NCBI RefSeq assembly: GCF_963675635.1
Contig: NZ_OY776488.1
Span: 2,996,001 to 3,060,000, forward strand
Length of the DNA stretch: 64,000 nt
DNA from: an uncultured Pseudodesulfovibrio sp.
GTDB lineage: Bacteria; Desulfobacterota; Desulfovibrionia; Desulfovibrionales; Desulfovibrionaceae
Direction of reading: 5' to 3'
In this document: one piece after another, positions 24,579 to 33,152 of the stretch
Numbering within the stretch: position 1 is the first letter of the stretch
Layout: each line of letters begins with the position of its first letter
The notes under the pieces: model-generated
What the model was told of the DNA's origin: nothing
Databases searched by the model: none
Seen by the model: only the letters and a program-made list of their open reading frames with translations
Made by a program: the position numbers and the translations under genes

Positions 24579-26468
24579 ATGGGTCGCAAAACCACCCACA
24601 AATTCAAGGCTGAAGTCAGCCAGCTTCTCGAAATTCTGGTCCACTCGCTCTACACCAACAAGGAAATTTTTCTGCGCGAGCTGATTTCCAATGCATCTGA
24701 CGCACTGGAAAAGGTTCGCTTCAAGGCGCAGTCCGACAACGGTGAAGCCGAGCTTGCTCCGGAAATCCGTATAACCACCGATGCAGATGCCAAGACGTTG
24801 ACCATCACGGATACAGGTATCGGCATGACCCGTGACGAGCTCATGCGCAACATCGGTACCATCGCCCACTCCGGCACTGCTGAGCTGGCCCGACTGGCAG
24901 AGGAAGGCAAGGAGTCTCTTGATTCCCTGATTGGTCGCTTTGGTGTGGGTTTCTATTCCGTGTATATGGTCGCTGATGAGGTGACCGTGACCACCCGTTC
25001 CATCGAGCCTGATGCCAAAGCCATTGCCTGGACCTCTGATGGTCGAACCGACTACAAGTTGCAGGATCTGGACGAGGACCGTCCGCACGGCACCGAGATC
25101 ACCGTATCCCTCAAGGAAGACCTGGCTGCCCAGTTTACCAACGAAGCGCACCTCAAACATGTCGTCAACAAGCATTCCAACTTCATTAATTTCCCCATTT
25201 TTGTCGGCGAGGAACGCGTCAACACCATTCAGGCCTTGTGGCGTGAACCTAAGTTCCAGATCAAACCCGAACAGTACGCCGAGTTCTACAAATTCCTCAC
25301 CTTTGATTCCGAGGACCCGTTTGACACGCTGCATACTTCTGTGGACGCCCCGGTTCAGTTCAACGCGTTGATGTTCATTCCCAATGAAGGCGGCGATCCG
25401 TTTGGCATGGGCCGTGAGAACCGTGGTCTCGATCTGTATGTGCGTCGCGTGCTCATCGAGAAGCAGAATAAAGATCTGCTCCCGGAATACCTCGCCTTTG
25501 TCAAAGGCGTGGTGGATACCGAGGATCTGCCCCTGAATATTTCCCGCGAAACGTTGCAGGACAATATCCTCATGCGCAAGATCAGCTCCACGCTGGTCAA
25601 GCAGGTGCTGAACCATCTCGACAAAATGGCCAAGGACAACGCCGACCGTTACGCCGAGTTCTGGCATGCCCATGGCGAGCTGTTCAAGGCCGGTTACATG
25701 GACTTTCTGAACAAGGATAAATTCGGCCATCTTGTCCGTTTCAATTCTTCCGTTTCCGAAGACGACAAGGGCTTGTCCTCGTTTGCCGAGTATATCACCC
25801 GCGCCAAGGAAGGACAGAAGGAAATCTACTACGCCTATGGTCCAAGCCGTGAAGCTCTGGGCTTGTCCCCGCACCTTGAGGTGTTCCGCAAGAAGGGTAT
25901 CGAGGTGCTGTATCTGTACGAACCGATTGACGAGTTCGTCATGGATGCCCTGCGTGACTTTGACGGATACACCCTTGTGTCCGCTGAGCACGCCGATGTG
26001 TCCAAGCTCGACCAGTTCGAGTCTCTGGTCAAGGAAGAGAAACCCGAGGCGCTGTCCGATGACCAGAAGTCCACTTTCGACAAGTTGCTCGCTCGTATCA
26101 AGAGCGTGCTGGGTGACGGCGTGACCGAAGTCAAGGCGTCTTCCCGTCTGTCGGATTCTCCGGTCTGTCTGGCCAACCCGGACGGCAACGTGACTTCCTC
26201 CATGGACAAGATCATGCGCGTCATGAGCAAGGATTCCTCAATCCCCAAGAAGGTGCTGGAGATCAATCCCGATCACGCGCTCATCCGCAATATGCTGACC
26301 ATCTTTGAAAAGGACGAAAACGATCCGTTCATCGATCAGGCCGCCAATCAGCTCTTTGAGTCGGCCCTGCTGCTTGAAGGCTACCTCACCGATCCCCACG
26401 CTCTCGTGGGTCGCGTGCAGGATCTGCTGACCAAGTCCAGCGGCTGGTATGTGGCATCGAACAAATAG
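24579..26468 (+). CDS. htpG: Molecular chaperone HtpG (bacterial Hsp90)
   Basis: A 629-residue GHKL-ATPase chaperone. The N-terminal ATP site shows LISNASDALEKVR, DTGIGM and GRFGVGFYS. The middle domain (SRETLQDN with the catalytic Arg) and the C-terminal dimerisation domain are complete, and length is normal for HtpG. GGAGG just before 24579 decides the start; the frame's earlier ATG at 24534 overlaps the leader hairpin. No sigma-32 promoter or CIRCE element was recognised upstream. Confidence 0.97.
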   Translation: MGRKTTHKFKAEVSQLLEILVHSLYTNKEIFLRELISNASDALEKVRFKAQSDNGEAELAPEIRITTDADAKTLTITDTGIGMTRDELMRNIGTIAHSGTAELARLAEEGKESLDSLIGRFGVGFYSVYMVADEVTVTTRSIEPDAKAIAWTSDGRTDYKLQDLDEDRPHGTEITVSLKEDLAAQFTNEAHLKHVVNKHSNFINFPIFVGEERVNTIQALWREPKFQIKPEQYAEFYKFLTFDSEDPFDTLHTSVDAPVQFNALMFIPNEGGDPFGMGRENRGLDLYVRRVLIEKQNKDLLPEYLAFVKGVVDTEDLPLNISRETLQDNILMRKISSTLVKQVLNHLDKMAKDNADRYAEFWHAHGELFKAGYMDFLNKDKFGHLVRFNSSVSEDDKGLSSFAEYITRAKEGQKEIYYAYGPSREALGLSPHLEVFRKKGIEVLYLYEPIDEFVMDALRDFDGYTLVSAEHADVSKLDQFESLVKEEKPEALSDDQKSTFDKLLARIKSVLGDGVTEVKASSRLSDSPVCLANPDGNVTSSMDKIMRVMSKDSSIPKKVLEINPDHALIRNMLTIFEKDENDPFIDQAANQLFESALLLEGYLTDPHALVGRVQDLLTKSSGWYVASNK

Positions 26469-26517
26469 GTAAAGAAAAATCGAGTCCGACCAGAACGGTC
26501 GTGACAGGATATCATCT

Positions 26518-26554
26518 GACCCGAATTGCCATGTGCGATTCGGGTCTTTTTTTT
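26518..26554 (+). terminator. Terminator after htpG
   Basis: GACCCGAAT / ATTCGGGTC stem with an 11-base loop and eight T. Confidence 0.88.
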
Positions 26555-26593
26555 GGTAACGACAGTATGGCGGTTTTGCGGTGTTTCGCGCTT

Positions 26594-26647
26594 CCCAAAA
26601 ACAAACGGCCCGGAATGAAATCTCATTCCGGGCCGTTTGTTTTTGGG
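26594..26647. terminator. Long bidirectional terminator
   Basis: A near-perfect palindrome with arms of 25 bases (core ACGGCCCGGAATGA) and a 4-base loop. It probably serves the FlgM-like gene on the minus strand. Confidence 0.8.
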
Positions 26648-26650
26648 TGC

Positions 26651-26878
26651 TTACAATGTCGGGTCCATCGCTGACGTCAGCAGTTTTGCGATGTCCATGA
26701 CGTCCGGTTCGTATTCCCCGGCGTTCACCTTGGCTTTGAGGCGTGCGATCTTTCTGGCTCGTTCGTCAGGACTGTCCTTGTGGGGGCGGTCCGACTCGGT
26801 TGCGCTGAAATTGTCGAAGACCTGTTCGGTCTCTATATCGACCACGCAGTAAGCGCGACTATCTGTATAACCCTTCAT
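26651..26878 (-). CDS. FlgM-like protein (putative anti-sigma-28 factor)
   Basis: A 75-residue protein with a very strong ribosome site (GGGAGGGG) upstream. The C-terminal half, RARKIARLKAKVNAGEYEPD followed by MDIAKLL, follows the FlgM helix pattern (R-x-x-K-I-x-x-L-K-x-x-I-x-x-G-x-Y). The N-terminal half is polar and likely disordered, as in FlgM. FlgM binds FliA until the hook is finished. The protein is shorter than typical FlgM (about 90-100). A sigma-28-like promoter lies upstream, which fits. Confidence 0.6.
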   Translation of the reverse strand: MKGYTDSRAYCVVDIETEQVFDNFSATESDRPHKDSPDERARKIARLKAKVNAGEYEPDVMDIAKLLTSAMDPTL

Positions 26879-27055
26879 TAACCCCTCCCTGGGTTATTGA
26901 AGTCAGTGGGAGGATGTCTCACGTCCTCCCCATGTTCTCCCTTCATCCCGTTGCGACAGCCTCTGACCGCATCCTTGCGGTCATCCTCTTTCGTAACCTT
27001 CTGAATGACTGCAAAGCGGGTCTGACGATCAGACTTTCGTTCACAGTTGAAACTC

Positions 27056-27083
27056 TTATCGGTCAGGACGGCTGGAATGCTTA
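27056..27083 (-). promoter_or_regulatory. Candidate sigma-28 promoter
   Basis: On the minus strand TAAG, a 16-base spacer and ACCGATAA resemble the FliA consensus (TAAA, N15, GCCGATAA). It points at the FlgM-like gene, leaving a leader of about 170 bases that contains a GGGAGGA/TCCTCCC hairpin. The rest of the 26879-27219 spacer shows a GACCGC/GCGGTC hairpin and no further gene. Confidence 0.3.
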
Positions 27084-27219
27084 GGGTGAAATCCGGCTTT
27101 TTGACGAATAATTATGTCCTTAAAAAAAAGGAGGTTGTGTTTTTTGAGATGAGAGTAAAAAGCCGAGAAAATCATGACTGACAAGGGTTCCGTCGCCATT
27201 GACGAGACAGAGGATGATC

Positions 27220-28905
27220 ATGACAAATGCGCAAAAAAGAGTGTATACGCAGAGCATGGTTGACGACATTCGCACCCTTTGCCTTATTGATGGGCAACCA
27301 GAACTTGAGAACGCCTTTATCCGTGCCGGAGTGGACGTTTTTTCTTTGCGTACTCCCGAAGATCTGTTTTTTGATCTCCCTACCGTCTTGAACAAGGCAG
27401 GGAAATCACCCGATCTCGTGTTGCAGGTCGAGCGTCTGGCTTCACGGACCATCCTTACCGGGCTTGATCAGTTGGAATGCCCGGTCATGCTCTGGTGTCT
27501 GGACCCTCATCTCAATGCCCATTGGCACAGCCTGTACGCGCGGTTGTTCGATGTGGTCTATTCCACGCAAAAGGCGTGGACAGCCAGACTCGGACAGCAT
27601 GGCGCGACGGATGTGCGCTGGCTGCCGTGGTATGGTCGCAAAGAGCCTTTCGTCGACTGGAGTGAGCGGCAGCATGGCCTGACTTTTGTCGGGCGCGTCA
27701 CCGATCAGCGTCCAATCCGGAGGTGGATGGTTGAATTCCTGCGGACTCAAGCCGCAGGACATGATCTGACACTTCGGGAAGGATTGGCCTTCTCGGAAAT
27801 GATGGCATTGTATCGTGCCAGTCGCATCATTCCCAACGAATCCATCTTCGGCGAAGTGAACTTTCGTTTGTTCGAAGGCGCGTCCTGCGGATGTCTTGTG
27901 CTTGGCCAGAATATTGAAGAACAGACGGAGCTGTTTGAGCCCGGGCGGGAGATGGACACCTATTCTCATGTTGTCGAACTGGATGAAAAGCTGTCCATGT
28001 ATCGTGACAACCCCCGTCTGGCCGGTGCCATGGGCAGGGCGGCCCATGCTCGGATCAAGGCGGAACATCTGCCTGATCATCGGGCGGCACGGATTCTCGA
28101 ATTTGCTGCGGATGCCGGACGGAATCGGGCCACGGGCAGGGACGCTGCCAAGTGGACCGCGCTTGCCGCCTGTGCCATGGGCGAAGCCGGGCTGGTGGAC
28201 ATGTCTCACGCAGACCTGTTTTCCCTGCTTGCCTCCGTGCCGCAGGACGCGGATGTTGTCGCCATGGCGCTGCGGGTGCAGGCCATGGCAGGCGGTGTCC
28301 CGGTGCTTGAGTGGAACCTGAAAACCCTGCTGACGTCGCCGGTTTCTGGTGCGACCGCAGACGTGAATCAGACTGCGTCGATGGCTGCCTTGCGGGTGAA
28401 TGATTTCAATGTCGCCAAGGTGTTCTGGTATCGTCATCTTGAAACTGAAGGCATCGAATGTGCTCCGCCCGGGACTCCCAGGGAACTGCTCACCTTGTGG
28501 GCAAAGGATCTGGCCCGGCGGGACCGTGTGGTTCGACAGGGGTTTTCTTTTGATATCGGGCGGCACCTGCCTGGGACTGCTGCTGAATGCCTGCTGACCA
28601 TCCTTGCTGACGAACCGAATGATCTGCCCACGCTTCGCCTGTTGGACTCCATGCTTCTTCCCCTGCCGGGGCTGGAGCAGGCCCGTATGGGCTTTCTCTC
28701 CATCCTGACCCTGTTCAAGCGTGACGATTGGCGACTGGCCCTGGAACTCGGGCTGGTTAACCTGGCTGCCTATCGCCTGGATTCCGGACTTGAAGAGTTG
28801 CGTCTGGGCCTGAATATTGCCACTCGGCAAGGGCAGGAAGCCGCCTTCATGCGTGTCCTCAAAGCGCGCGACCGCTCCGGCCTGCTGGTGCACCGTATCT
28901 CCTGA
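27220..28905 (+). CDS. CgeB-like glycosyltransferase
   Basis: A 561-residue protein. The first 300 residues resemble CgeB-type family-1 glycosyltransferases: MLWCLDPHLNAHWHSLYARL, a DVVYSTQKAW strand, LTFVGRVTDQRPIRRWM, then NESIFGEVNFRLFEGASCGC, the donor-binding motif with the conserved E-x-x-x-x-G. The remaining 260 residues are helical and repeat-like without a known domain. AGAGG decides the ATG at 27220. In Desulfovibrio such enzymes often lie near flagellar genes and may glycosylate flagellin; here only the FlgM-like gene hints at this. Confidence 0.83.
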   Translation: MTNAQKRVYTQSMVDDIRTLCLIDGQPELENAFIRAGVDVFSLRTPEDLFFDLPTVLNKAGKSPDLVLQVERLASRTILTGLDQLECPVMLWCLDPHLNAHWHSLYARLFDVVYSTQKAWTARLGQHGATDVRWLPWYGRKEPFVDWSERQHGLTFVGRVTDQRPIRRWMVEFLRTQAAGHDLTLREGLAFSEMMALYRASRIIPNESIFGEVNFRLFEGASCGCLVLGQNIEEQTELFEPGREMDTYSHVVELDEKLSMYRDNPRLAGAMGRAAHARIKAEHLPDHRAARILEFAADAGRNRATGRDAAKWTALAACAMGEAGLVDMSHADLFSLLASVPQDADVVAMALRVQAMAGGVPVLEWNLKTLLTSPVSGATADVNQTASMAALRVNDFNVAKVFWYRHLETEGIECAPPGTPRELLTLWAKDLARRDRVVRQGFSFDIGRHLPGTAAECLLTILADEPNDLPTLRLLDSMLLPLPGLEQARMGFLSILTLFKRDDWRLALELGLVNLAAYRLDSGLEELRLGLNIATRQGQEAAFMRVLKARDRSGLLVHRIS

Positions 28906-29154
28906 TCCTCCAGATTGGTGTCGCAGGCGACCAACGCCCCATCCCTCCACGGTATCGTCACCTGTTCGTCATGACGCGAGCCGCTTTTGTCGAGCATCTT
29001 GTCTCTAGACTTTCTCTTAAAAAATGGTCATGGTTCATGATAGAAAAGGAAAAAGCATGGAGGTGCAGATGAAATTGATTCACTGATTCCCGGCCTCGGG
29101 TACAAGGCATGGTGAAACCTTGGAATCAACCTTCAAACTCACGGATGGGGGATT

Positions 29155-30345
29155 ATGGCTCAGAAGCACTTTGTCCTCGATACCAACGTCCTTATAGAAA
29201 ATCCCAAATGTATCATCGCCCTGAGAAACGGGGTGGAAAACCAGATATACATTCCATACACCGTCCTTGGAGAACTGGACGGACTCAAGAAAGACCCGCG
29301 TATAGGGCACATCGTGTCCCAGGCCGTGCGCGCCATCCTCGAAGACGACGACGTCAACATCTTCCCGCCCGATTTTGCCGAGACACTTACAGATCCCGTG
29401 ATGGATGACCGTATCCTCAAGGAAATTCTTCATGTGGGGCCGGAAGAGCCCATACTCATTACCAATGATCGCATCCTTCAGATCAAGGCCAAGTGTTATG
29501 GTATTCCCAGCGAAGAATATCGTGATTCGGATCCGTTCTGTTCCGAGTCACAGAAGTACACCGGGTTTATTGAAGAAGGAGAAGAACCTGTCCACAACTG
29601 TTTCAAATGGGAAAACGGCACACCTGTTTTTTATGGTCCCGATGGGCCAAGGGAGATCGGCTATTCCCACGAAATATGGGGCGTAAAACCTCGTTCGATC
29701 TATCAGAACCTTGCCTTGGAATTGATGCTGCAGGACGGTGTCGACCTTGTGTCCATCCAGTCCGAAGCAGGGTATGGCAAGACCTTTCTGTCGCTGGCAG
29801 CTGCTCTGTACTTGATGCTGGAACGCAAGGACAACCTCTACCGCAAAATTTATCTGGTCAAACCTGTGGTGGAGATAGGTGCCAAGATGGGCTATCTTCC
29901 GGGTGATATTGAAGAGAAGATGCTTCCGTACATCAAGTACGTGCAGGATCTGCTTATCAAACTGCATGATATCCGGCCTGCCAATCGCATCTTTCAGGAC
30001 CCCTCCGGGGATTCGTTCAAATTCAACCCGAAGAAATTCGAAGTGCAGCCTGTAGCCTTCCTGCGCGGCATGAACATCGAAAACGCGGTGGTCATCGTGG
30101 ACGAGATGCAGAATCTGTCTCGCGGTGAAACCAGAGCCTTGCTCACCCGTATGGGTGAGGGGGTCAAATGTATCTGCCTCGGAGACACCCGTCAGGTGGA
30201 CAATCCGTACCTCAATGAGTCGAATAACGGACTCAACTGGACAGTTCGCAAGCTCAAAGGGTACAAGAACTATGCACACATGGTCCTCAAGGGCGACCGT
30301 TCTCGCGGTCCCATTACGGATATCGTGCTGAAATCAAAACTGTAA
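29155..30345 (+). CDS. PIN-PhoH fusion ATPase (PhoH2 type)
   Basis: A 396-residue protein. An N-terminal PIN nuclease domain (LDTNVLIENP with Asp9; TNDRIL with Asp105) precedes a PhoH ATPase (Walker A SEAGYGKT at 203-210; Walker B VVIVDEMQNLS; GDTRQVDNPYL). PhoH2 proteins unwind and cut RNA in an ATP-dependent way. GGGGGA precedes the ATG. The 28906-29154 spacer holds no gene beyond a possible 9-codon leader at 29057-29086. A lytic transglycosylase gene follows. Confidence 0.93.
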   Translation: MAQKHFVLDTNVLIENPKCIIALRNGVENQIYIPYTVLGELDGLKKDPRIGHIVSQAVRAILEDDDVNIFPPDFAETLTDPVMDDRILKEILHVGPEEPILITNDRILQIKAKCYGIPSEEYRDSDPFCSESQKYTGFIEEGEEPVHNCFKWENGTPVFYGPDGPREIGYSHEIWGVKPRSIYQNLALELMLQDGVDLVSIQSEAGYGKTFLSLAAALYLMLERKDNLYRKIYLVKPVVEIGAKMGYLPGDIEEKMLPYIKYVQDLLIKLHDIRPANRIFQDPSGDSFKFNPKKFEVQPVAFLRGMNIENAVVIVDEMQNLSRGETRALLTRMGEGVKCICLGDTRQVDNPYLNESNNGLNWTVRKLKGYKNYAHMVLKGDRSRGPITDIVLKSKL

Positions 30346-30353
30346 TGTACCAC

Positions 30354-30382
30354 CCCGCGCCGGGCGCATTGTCCGGCGCGGG
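30354..30382 (+). promoter_or_regulatory. GC-rich hairpin between phoH and the transglycosylase gene
   Basis: A perfect 10-base stem (CCCGCGCCGG / CCGGCGCGGG) with a 9-base loop ends eight bases before the GGAG of the next gene. No T-run, so it may modulate rather than end transcription. Confidence 0.5.
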
Positions 30383-30399
30383 TATCATGGAGTTGTATT

Positions 30400-31512
30400 G
30401 TGCCCATCAGGCATATTCATATTCCGCTTCTGGCGGTTTTTTTGCTATTTCTTTGGAGTCTTCCGGGGGCTGCCCAGTCTCCATCCCTTGTCGAACCAAT
30501 GAAAACGGCGGTCTTTCCATCGTTGGAATCGGCCATTCGAATCAAGGGACCGCTTGAGTTTTGCGGTGAGTATGTGCCTATTCATCTGCCTGAGGTGCGT
30601 GAGCGCCTGGAAAAGGAACTGCTGCTCATGCTCTGGGATCGAGCGCAGGTCATTCTCTGGCTTAAACGGACCGGTCGGTATTTCCCGCACATCGAAGTGG
30701 TGCTCAAGGGAGCGAATATGCCCGACGATCTTAAATATGTTGCGGTGATCGAGAGTGCGCTCAAACCGCATGCCGGGTCGAACAAGGGAGCGCGCGGTAT
30801 CTGGCAGTTCATCCCGTCAACAGCACGCAACTATGATCTCGTCGTAGATTACTCAATGGACGAGCGGCGAAACTTCTTTTTGTCCACTAAGGCTGCGGTG
30901 CGTTATTTGGGTGAACTGCATGACATGTTCGGGTCATGGACCCTCGGATGCGCTGGGTACAATATGGGTGAGCAGGGGTTGCAAAAACAGATCGAGAAGC
31001 AGGAAGTGAAAGACTACTACCGGCTCCATCTGCCAAACGAAACCGAGCGATACATTCCTCGTGCCATTGCGGCCAAATTGATTCTGTCTGATCCGGCCCG
31101 TTACGGGTTCTATATGCGCCCCGGCGACTACTATACCCCGACGTCGTTTGACCGTATTAAGCTCAAGGCCAAGTATCCCACGCCGATCGCTCTCGTGGCC
31201 AAGGCGGCAAAGACGTATTACAAGACTATCCGTGATCTGAATCCGCAGATACTGACTGATATCATTCCCAAGGGTGATCACGTCCTCTATTTGCCGGAAG
31301 GTGCGGCAGAAGAGTTCGCCAAACAATATCACCCGCTCATCGCCAAGTATCGGAAGACCCTCAAGCCCGTGACCTATGTGGTCAAGCGGGGCGATTCCTT
31401 AACGGGCATCGCACGCAGGCACGACATGAGTCTCTGGCAACTGTGCAAGCTCAACAAGTTGTCCACCAAATCCACCATCAGGCCGGGGCAGAAGCTCCAC
31501 GTGGGCAAGTAG
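30400..31512 (+). CDS. MltD-like lytic transglycosylase with LysM domain
   Basis: A 370-residue exported protein starting at GTG 30400 (GGAG seven bases upstream). The signal peptide runs to about residue 26. The SLT domain (about 95-240) carries the catalytic Glu118 in AVIESALKPHAGSN, followed by GARGIWQF, the AGYNMGEQG loop and the NETERYIPRAIAAKLI stretch of the MltD class. A C-terminal LysM repeat (TYVVKRGDSLTGIARRHD to the end) binds peptidoglycan. There is no lipobox, unlike E. coli MltD. It cleaves glycan strands in the periplasm. Confidence 0.93.
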   Translation: MPIRHIHIPLLAVFLLFLWSLPGAAQSPSLVEPMKTAVFPSLESAIRIKGPLEFCGEYVPIHLPEVRERLEKELLLMLWDRAQVILWLKRTGRYFPHIEVVLKGANMPDDLKYVAVIESALKPHAGSNKGARGIWQFIPSTARNYDLVVDYSMDERRNFFLSTKAAVRYLGELHDMFGSWTLGCAGYNMGEQGLQKQIEKQEVKDYYRLHLPNETERYIPRAIAAKLILSDPARYGFYMRPGDYYTPTSFDRIKLKAKYPTPIALVAKAAKTYYKTIRDLNPQILTDIIPKGDHVLYLPEGAAEEFAKQYHPLIAKYRKTLKPVTYVVKRGDSLTGIARRHDMSLWQLCKLNKLSTKSTIRPGQKLHVGK

Positions 31513-31529
31513 TTTCCCGATTGACGCTT

Positions 31530-31877
31530 TCAGTCATGTGACGGACGGCTGGTGCCGTGGTTGCGGGCCAGGTATTCGATGATGACCCTGTGGTCGTTGA
31601 TGAAGGTGTATTTGCCGTACCTCTTGACAGGAAGACCGTCTGCTTTGGCAGGGTCGGCCAGCACAAGGCTGGGGCAGTCCTGATTGTCTTCGCCCAAGAA
31701 ATCAATAATGGCGGCTCTGGGCCGTTCAAATCCAATCTTAATGACGTCAAGCGTCTCCAGTAATTGCGGGAAATAGCCGAGCAGTCCTTCCAGGACCGCA
31801 CATTCAGGTCAATACAAGGGACCGTCCATGCCGTGCATAAAGCTGCCGGGCAGTGTGAAAAGTCTATCCTTCATCAT
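31530..31877 (-). CDS. Probable selenoprotein, DUF3088-like (in-frame TGA as selenocysteine)
   Basis: Reading from the ATG at 31877, with AAAGGAG six bases upstream, the frame runs for 22 codons, meets a TGA at 31809-31811, continues for 92 codons and ends at the TGA at 31530-31532. With TGA read as Sec (U23) the protein has 115 residues and the motif UPEC (23-26), equivalent to a thioredoxin-like CxxC. The flanks fit the DUF3088 family as I remember it: DRLFTLPGSF at the start, then LEGLLGYFP, then a PRAAIIDFLGEDNQ block, a LVLAD strand and a C-terminal YLARNHG. A SECIS-like hairpin starts nine bases after the TGA. Standard gene finders would miss or split it. Confidence 0.82.
31781..31811 (-). 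promoter_or_regulatory. Candidate bacterial SECIS element with UGA codon
   Basis: On the minus strand the UGA (31811-31809) is followed by nine bases, then a 7-base-pair stem GCGGUCC / GGACUGC (31799-31793 and 31787-31781, one G-U pair) with loop UGGAA. The loop begins 16 bases after the UGA and has G as its second base. Both features fit the known bacterial SECIS pattern recognised by SelB. Confidence 0.72.
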
Positions 31878-31913
31878 TGCATACTCCTTTACTCGAAAAT
31901 ATCGTATGCCATC

Positions 31914-31955
31914 TCAAAAAGCAAAACAGTCCCCGGTCAATTGACCGGGGACTGT
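31914..31955 (-). terminator. Terminator of the alanine dehydrogenase gene
   Basis: A perfect 30-base palindrome (ACAGTCCCCGGTCAA and its complement) is followed on the minus strand by TTTTGCTTTTT. Confidence 0.85.
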
Positions 31956-31989
31956 GCAATAGTCGAAGGATGTTGGTGTTCGAGTCTGG

Positions 31990-33099
31990 CTATATGCCGA
32001 GAGCCTCTTCAGGAGTCATCGACTCCATGCCGAAGGCTTCACCAACGGCAGGGCAGGTCAGTTTGCCCATGTAGGTGTTCAGGCCGAGAGCCAGGCCGCG
32101 GTCGTCCTTGAGGGCGTCCACGCCCTTGGCGGCCAGGCGCAGGGCGTACGGTGTGGTCTGGTTGACCAGTGCGAAAGTGGATGTGCGGGGAACTGCGCCG
32201 GGCATGTTCGCCACGCCGTAGTGAACCACGCCGTCCACGATGTAGATGGGATCATCGTGCGTGGTTGCCTTGATGGTTTCCACGCAGCCGCCTTGGTCAA
32301 CAGCCACATCGACGATGACGGAACCCTTTTTCATGAGCGGAAGCATGTCGCGGGTGATGAGATTCGGAGCCTTTGCACCGGGAATGAGAACAGCGCCGAT
32401 GACCAGATCGGCCTTGGTGATCATCTGGCGGATGTTCGGTTCGGTGGACATCATGGTGGTGATGCGGCCCTGGAAGATTTCATCAAGATACTGAAGGCGC
32501 TGGTGGGAAAGGTCGAGGATGGTCACGCGAGCGCCCATACCCATGGCGATGCGGGCTGCATTGGTGCCGACTACTCCGCCTCCGATGACCAGAACTTCAG
32601 CCGGATATACGCCGGGGACGCCGCCGAGCAGGATGCCCTCTCCGCCCTGAGTCTTCTCAAGGTAGTGTGCGCCGACCTGTGTTGCCATACGGCCTGCCAC
32701 TTCGGACATGGGGGTGAGCAGCGGCAGGGTGTGGTCCGGTGATTCAACTGTCTCGTAAGCAATGCCGATGGTGCCGGAGTCCAGCAGTGCATGGGTCAGG
32801 GATTCCGCGGCTGCGAGGTGCAGGTAGGTGAACAGAATCAGGCCTTTGCGCAGGAATTTGAATTCGGATTCCAGCGGCTCCTTGACCTTGATGACCATTT
32901 CTGCGCCCCATGCTTCCTCTGCGGACACCATGGAGGCTCCTGCCGTTTCGTACTCTTCATCAGTCAGGCCGCTACCCAGTCCGGCGCCGGCTTCGACAAG
33001 CACTGTGTTGCCATGGCGTACAAGGGACTCCACGGCCCCGGGGGTCATGGAGACACGATTTTCAAGTGTTTTGATTTCCTTGGGGATACCGATAATCAT
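31990..33099 (-). CDS. ald: Alanine dehydrogenase
   Basis: NAD-dependent L-alanine dehydrogenase of 369 residues: reversible oxidative deamination of alanine to pyruvate and ammonia. The N-terminal [20 protein letters not shown], the LFTYLHLAA stretch, the dinucleotide-binding [17 protein letters not shown] and the late [14 protein letters not shown] are all family signatures. AGGAGAG precedes the ATG at 33099; the longer frame upstream overlaps a terminator. The Lrp-type regulator gene lies just upstream on the same strand, the usual arrangement for ald control. Confidence 0.97.
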   Translation of the reverse strand: MIIGIPKEIKTLENRVSMTPGAVESLVRHGNTVLVEAGAGLGSGLTDEEYETAGASMVSAEEAWGAEMVIKVKEPLESEFKFLRKGLILFTYLHLAAAESLTHALLDSGTIGIAYETVESPDHTLPLLTPMSEVAGRMATQVGAHYLEKTQGGEGILLGGVPGVYPAEVLVIGGGVVGTNAARIAMGMGARVTILDLSHQRLQYLDEIFQGRITTMMSTEPNIRQMITKADLVIGAVLIPGAKAPNLITRDMLPLMKKGSVIVDVAVDQGGCVETIKATTHDDPIYIVDGVVHYGVANMPGAVPRTSTFALVNQTTPYALRLAAKGVDALKDDRGLALGLNTYMGKLTCPAVGEAFGMESMTPEEALGI

Positions 33100-33116
33100 T
33101 TTTTTTCTCTCTCCTT

Positions 33117-33147
33117 TGAAAAAACGGTTCTGCCGTACCCGGCAGAA
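33117..33147 (-). terminator. Terminator or attenuator between the regulator gene and ald
   Basis: An 8-base stem (TTCTGCCG / CGGCAGAA) is followed by ACCGTTTTTTC on the minus strand. It would limit read-through from the regulator gene into ald. Confidence 0.7.
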
Positions 33148-33152
33148 AGGGG

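Noticed and set aside
24558..25991. 477-codon open frame antisense to htpG
   Set aside because: A shadow of the highly conserved htpG gene; no start signal and no recognisable protein.
27127..27219. AAAAGGAGG at 27127 with short frames before the glycosyltransferase gene
   Set aside because: Start codons near it are badly spaced, and the products are 10-29 residues with no sign of selection; the ATG at 27220 has its own ribosome site.
27442..28950. 502-codon open frame antisense to the glycosyltransferase gene
   Set aside because: Rich in Gln/His/Arg/Gly as expected for an antisense shadow; the sense strand has a recognisable glycosyltransferase.
29057..29086. Nine-codon leader peptide before the PIN-PhoH gene
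   Set aside because: A ribosome site and ATG are present, but no attenuator structure with a T-run follows and the peptide has no codon bias hinting at regulation.
31478..31801. 107-codon frame on the minus strand overlapping the selenoprotein gene
   Set aside because: It is the wrong frame: Ser/Thr/Arg-rich without ribosome site, whereas the neighbouring frame gives a recognisable protein when TGA is read through.
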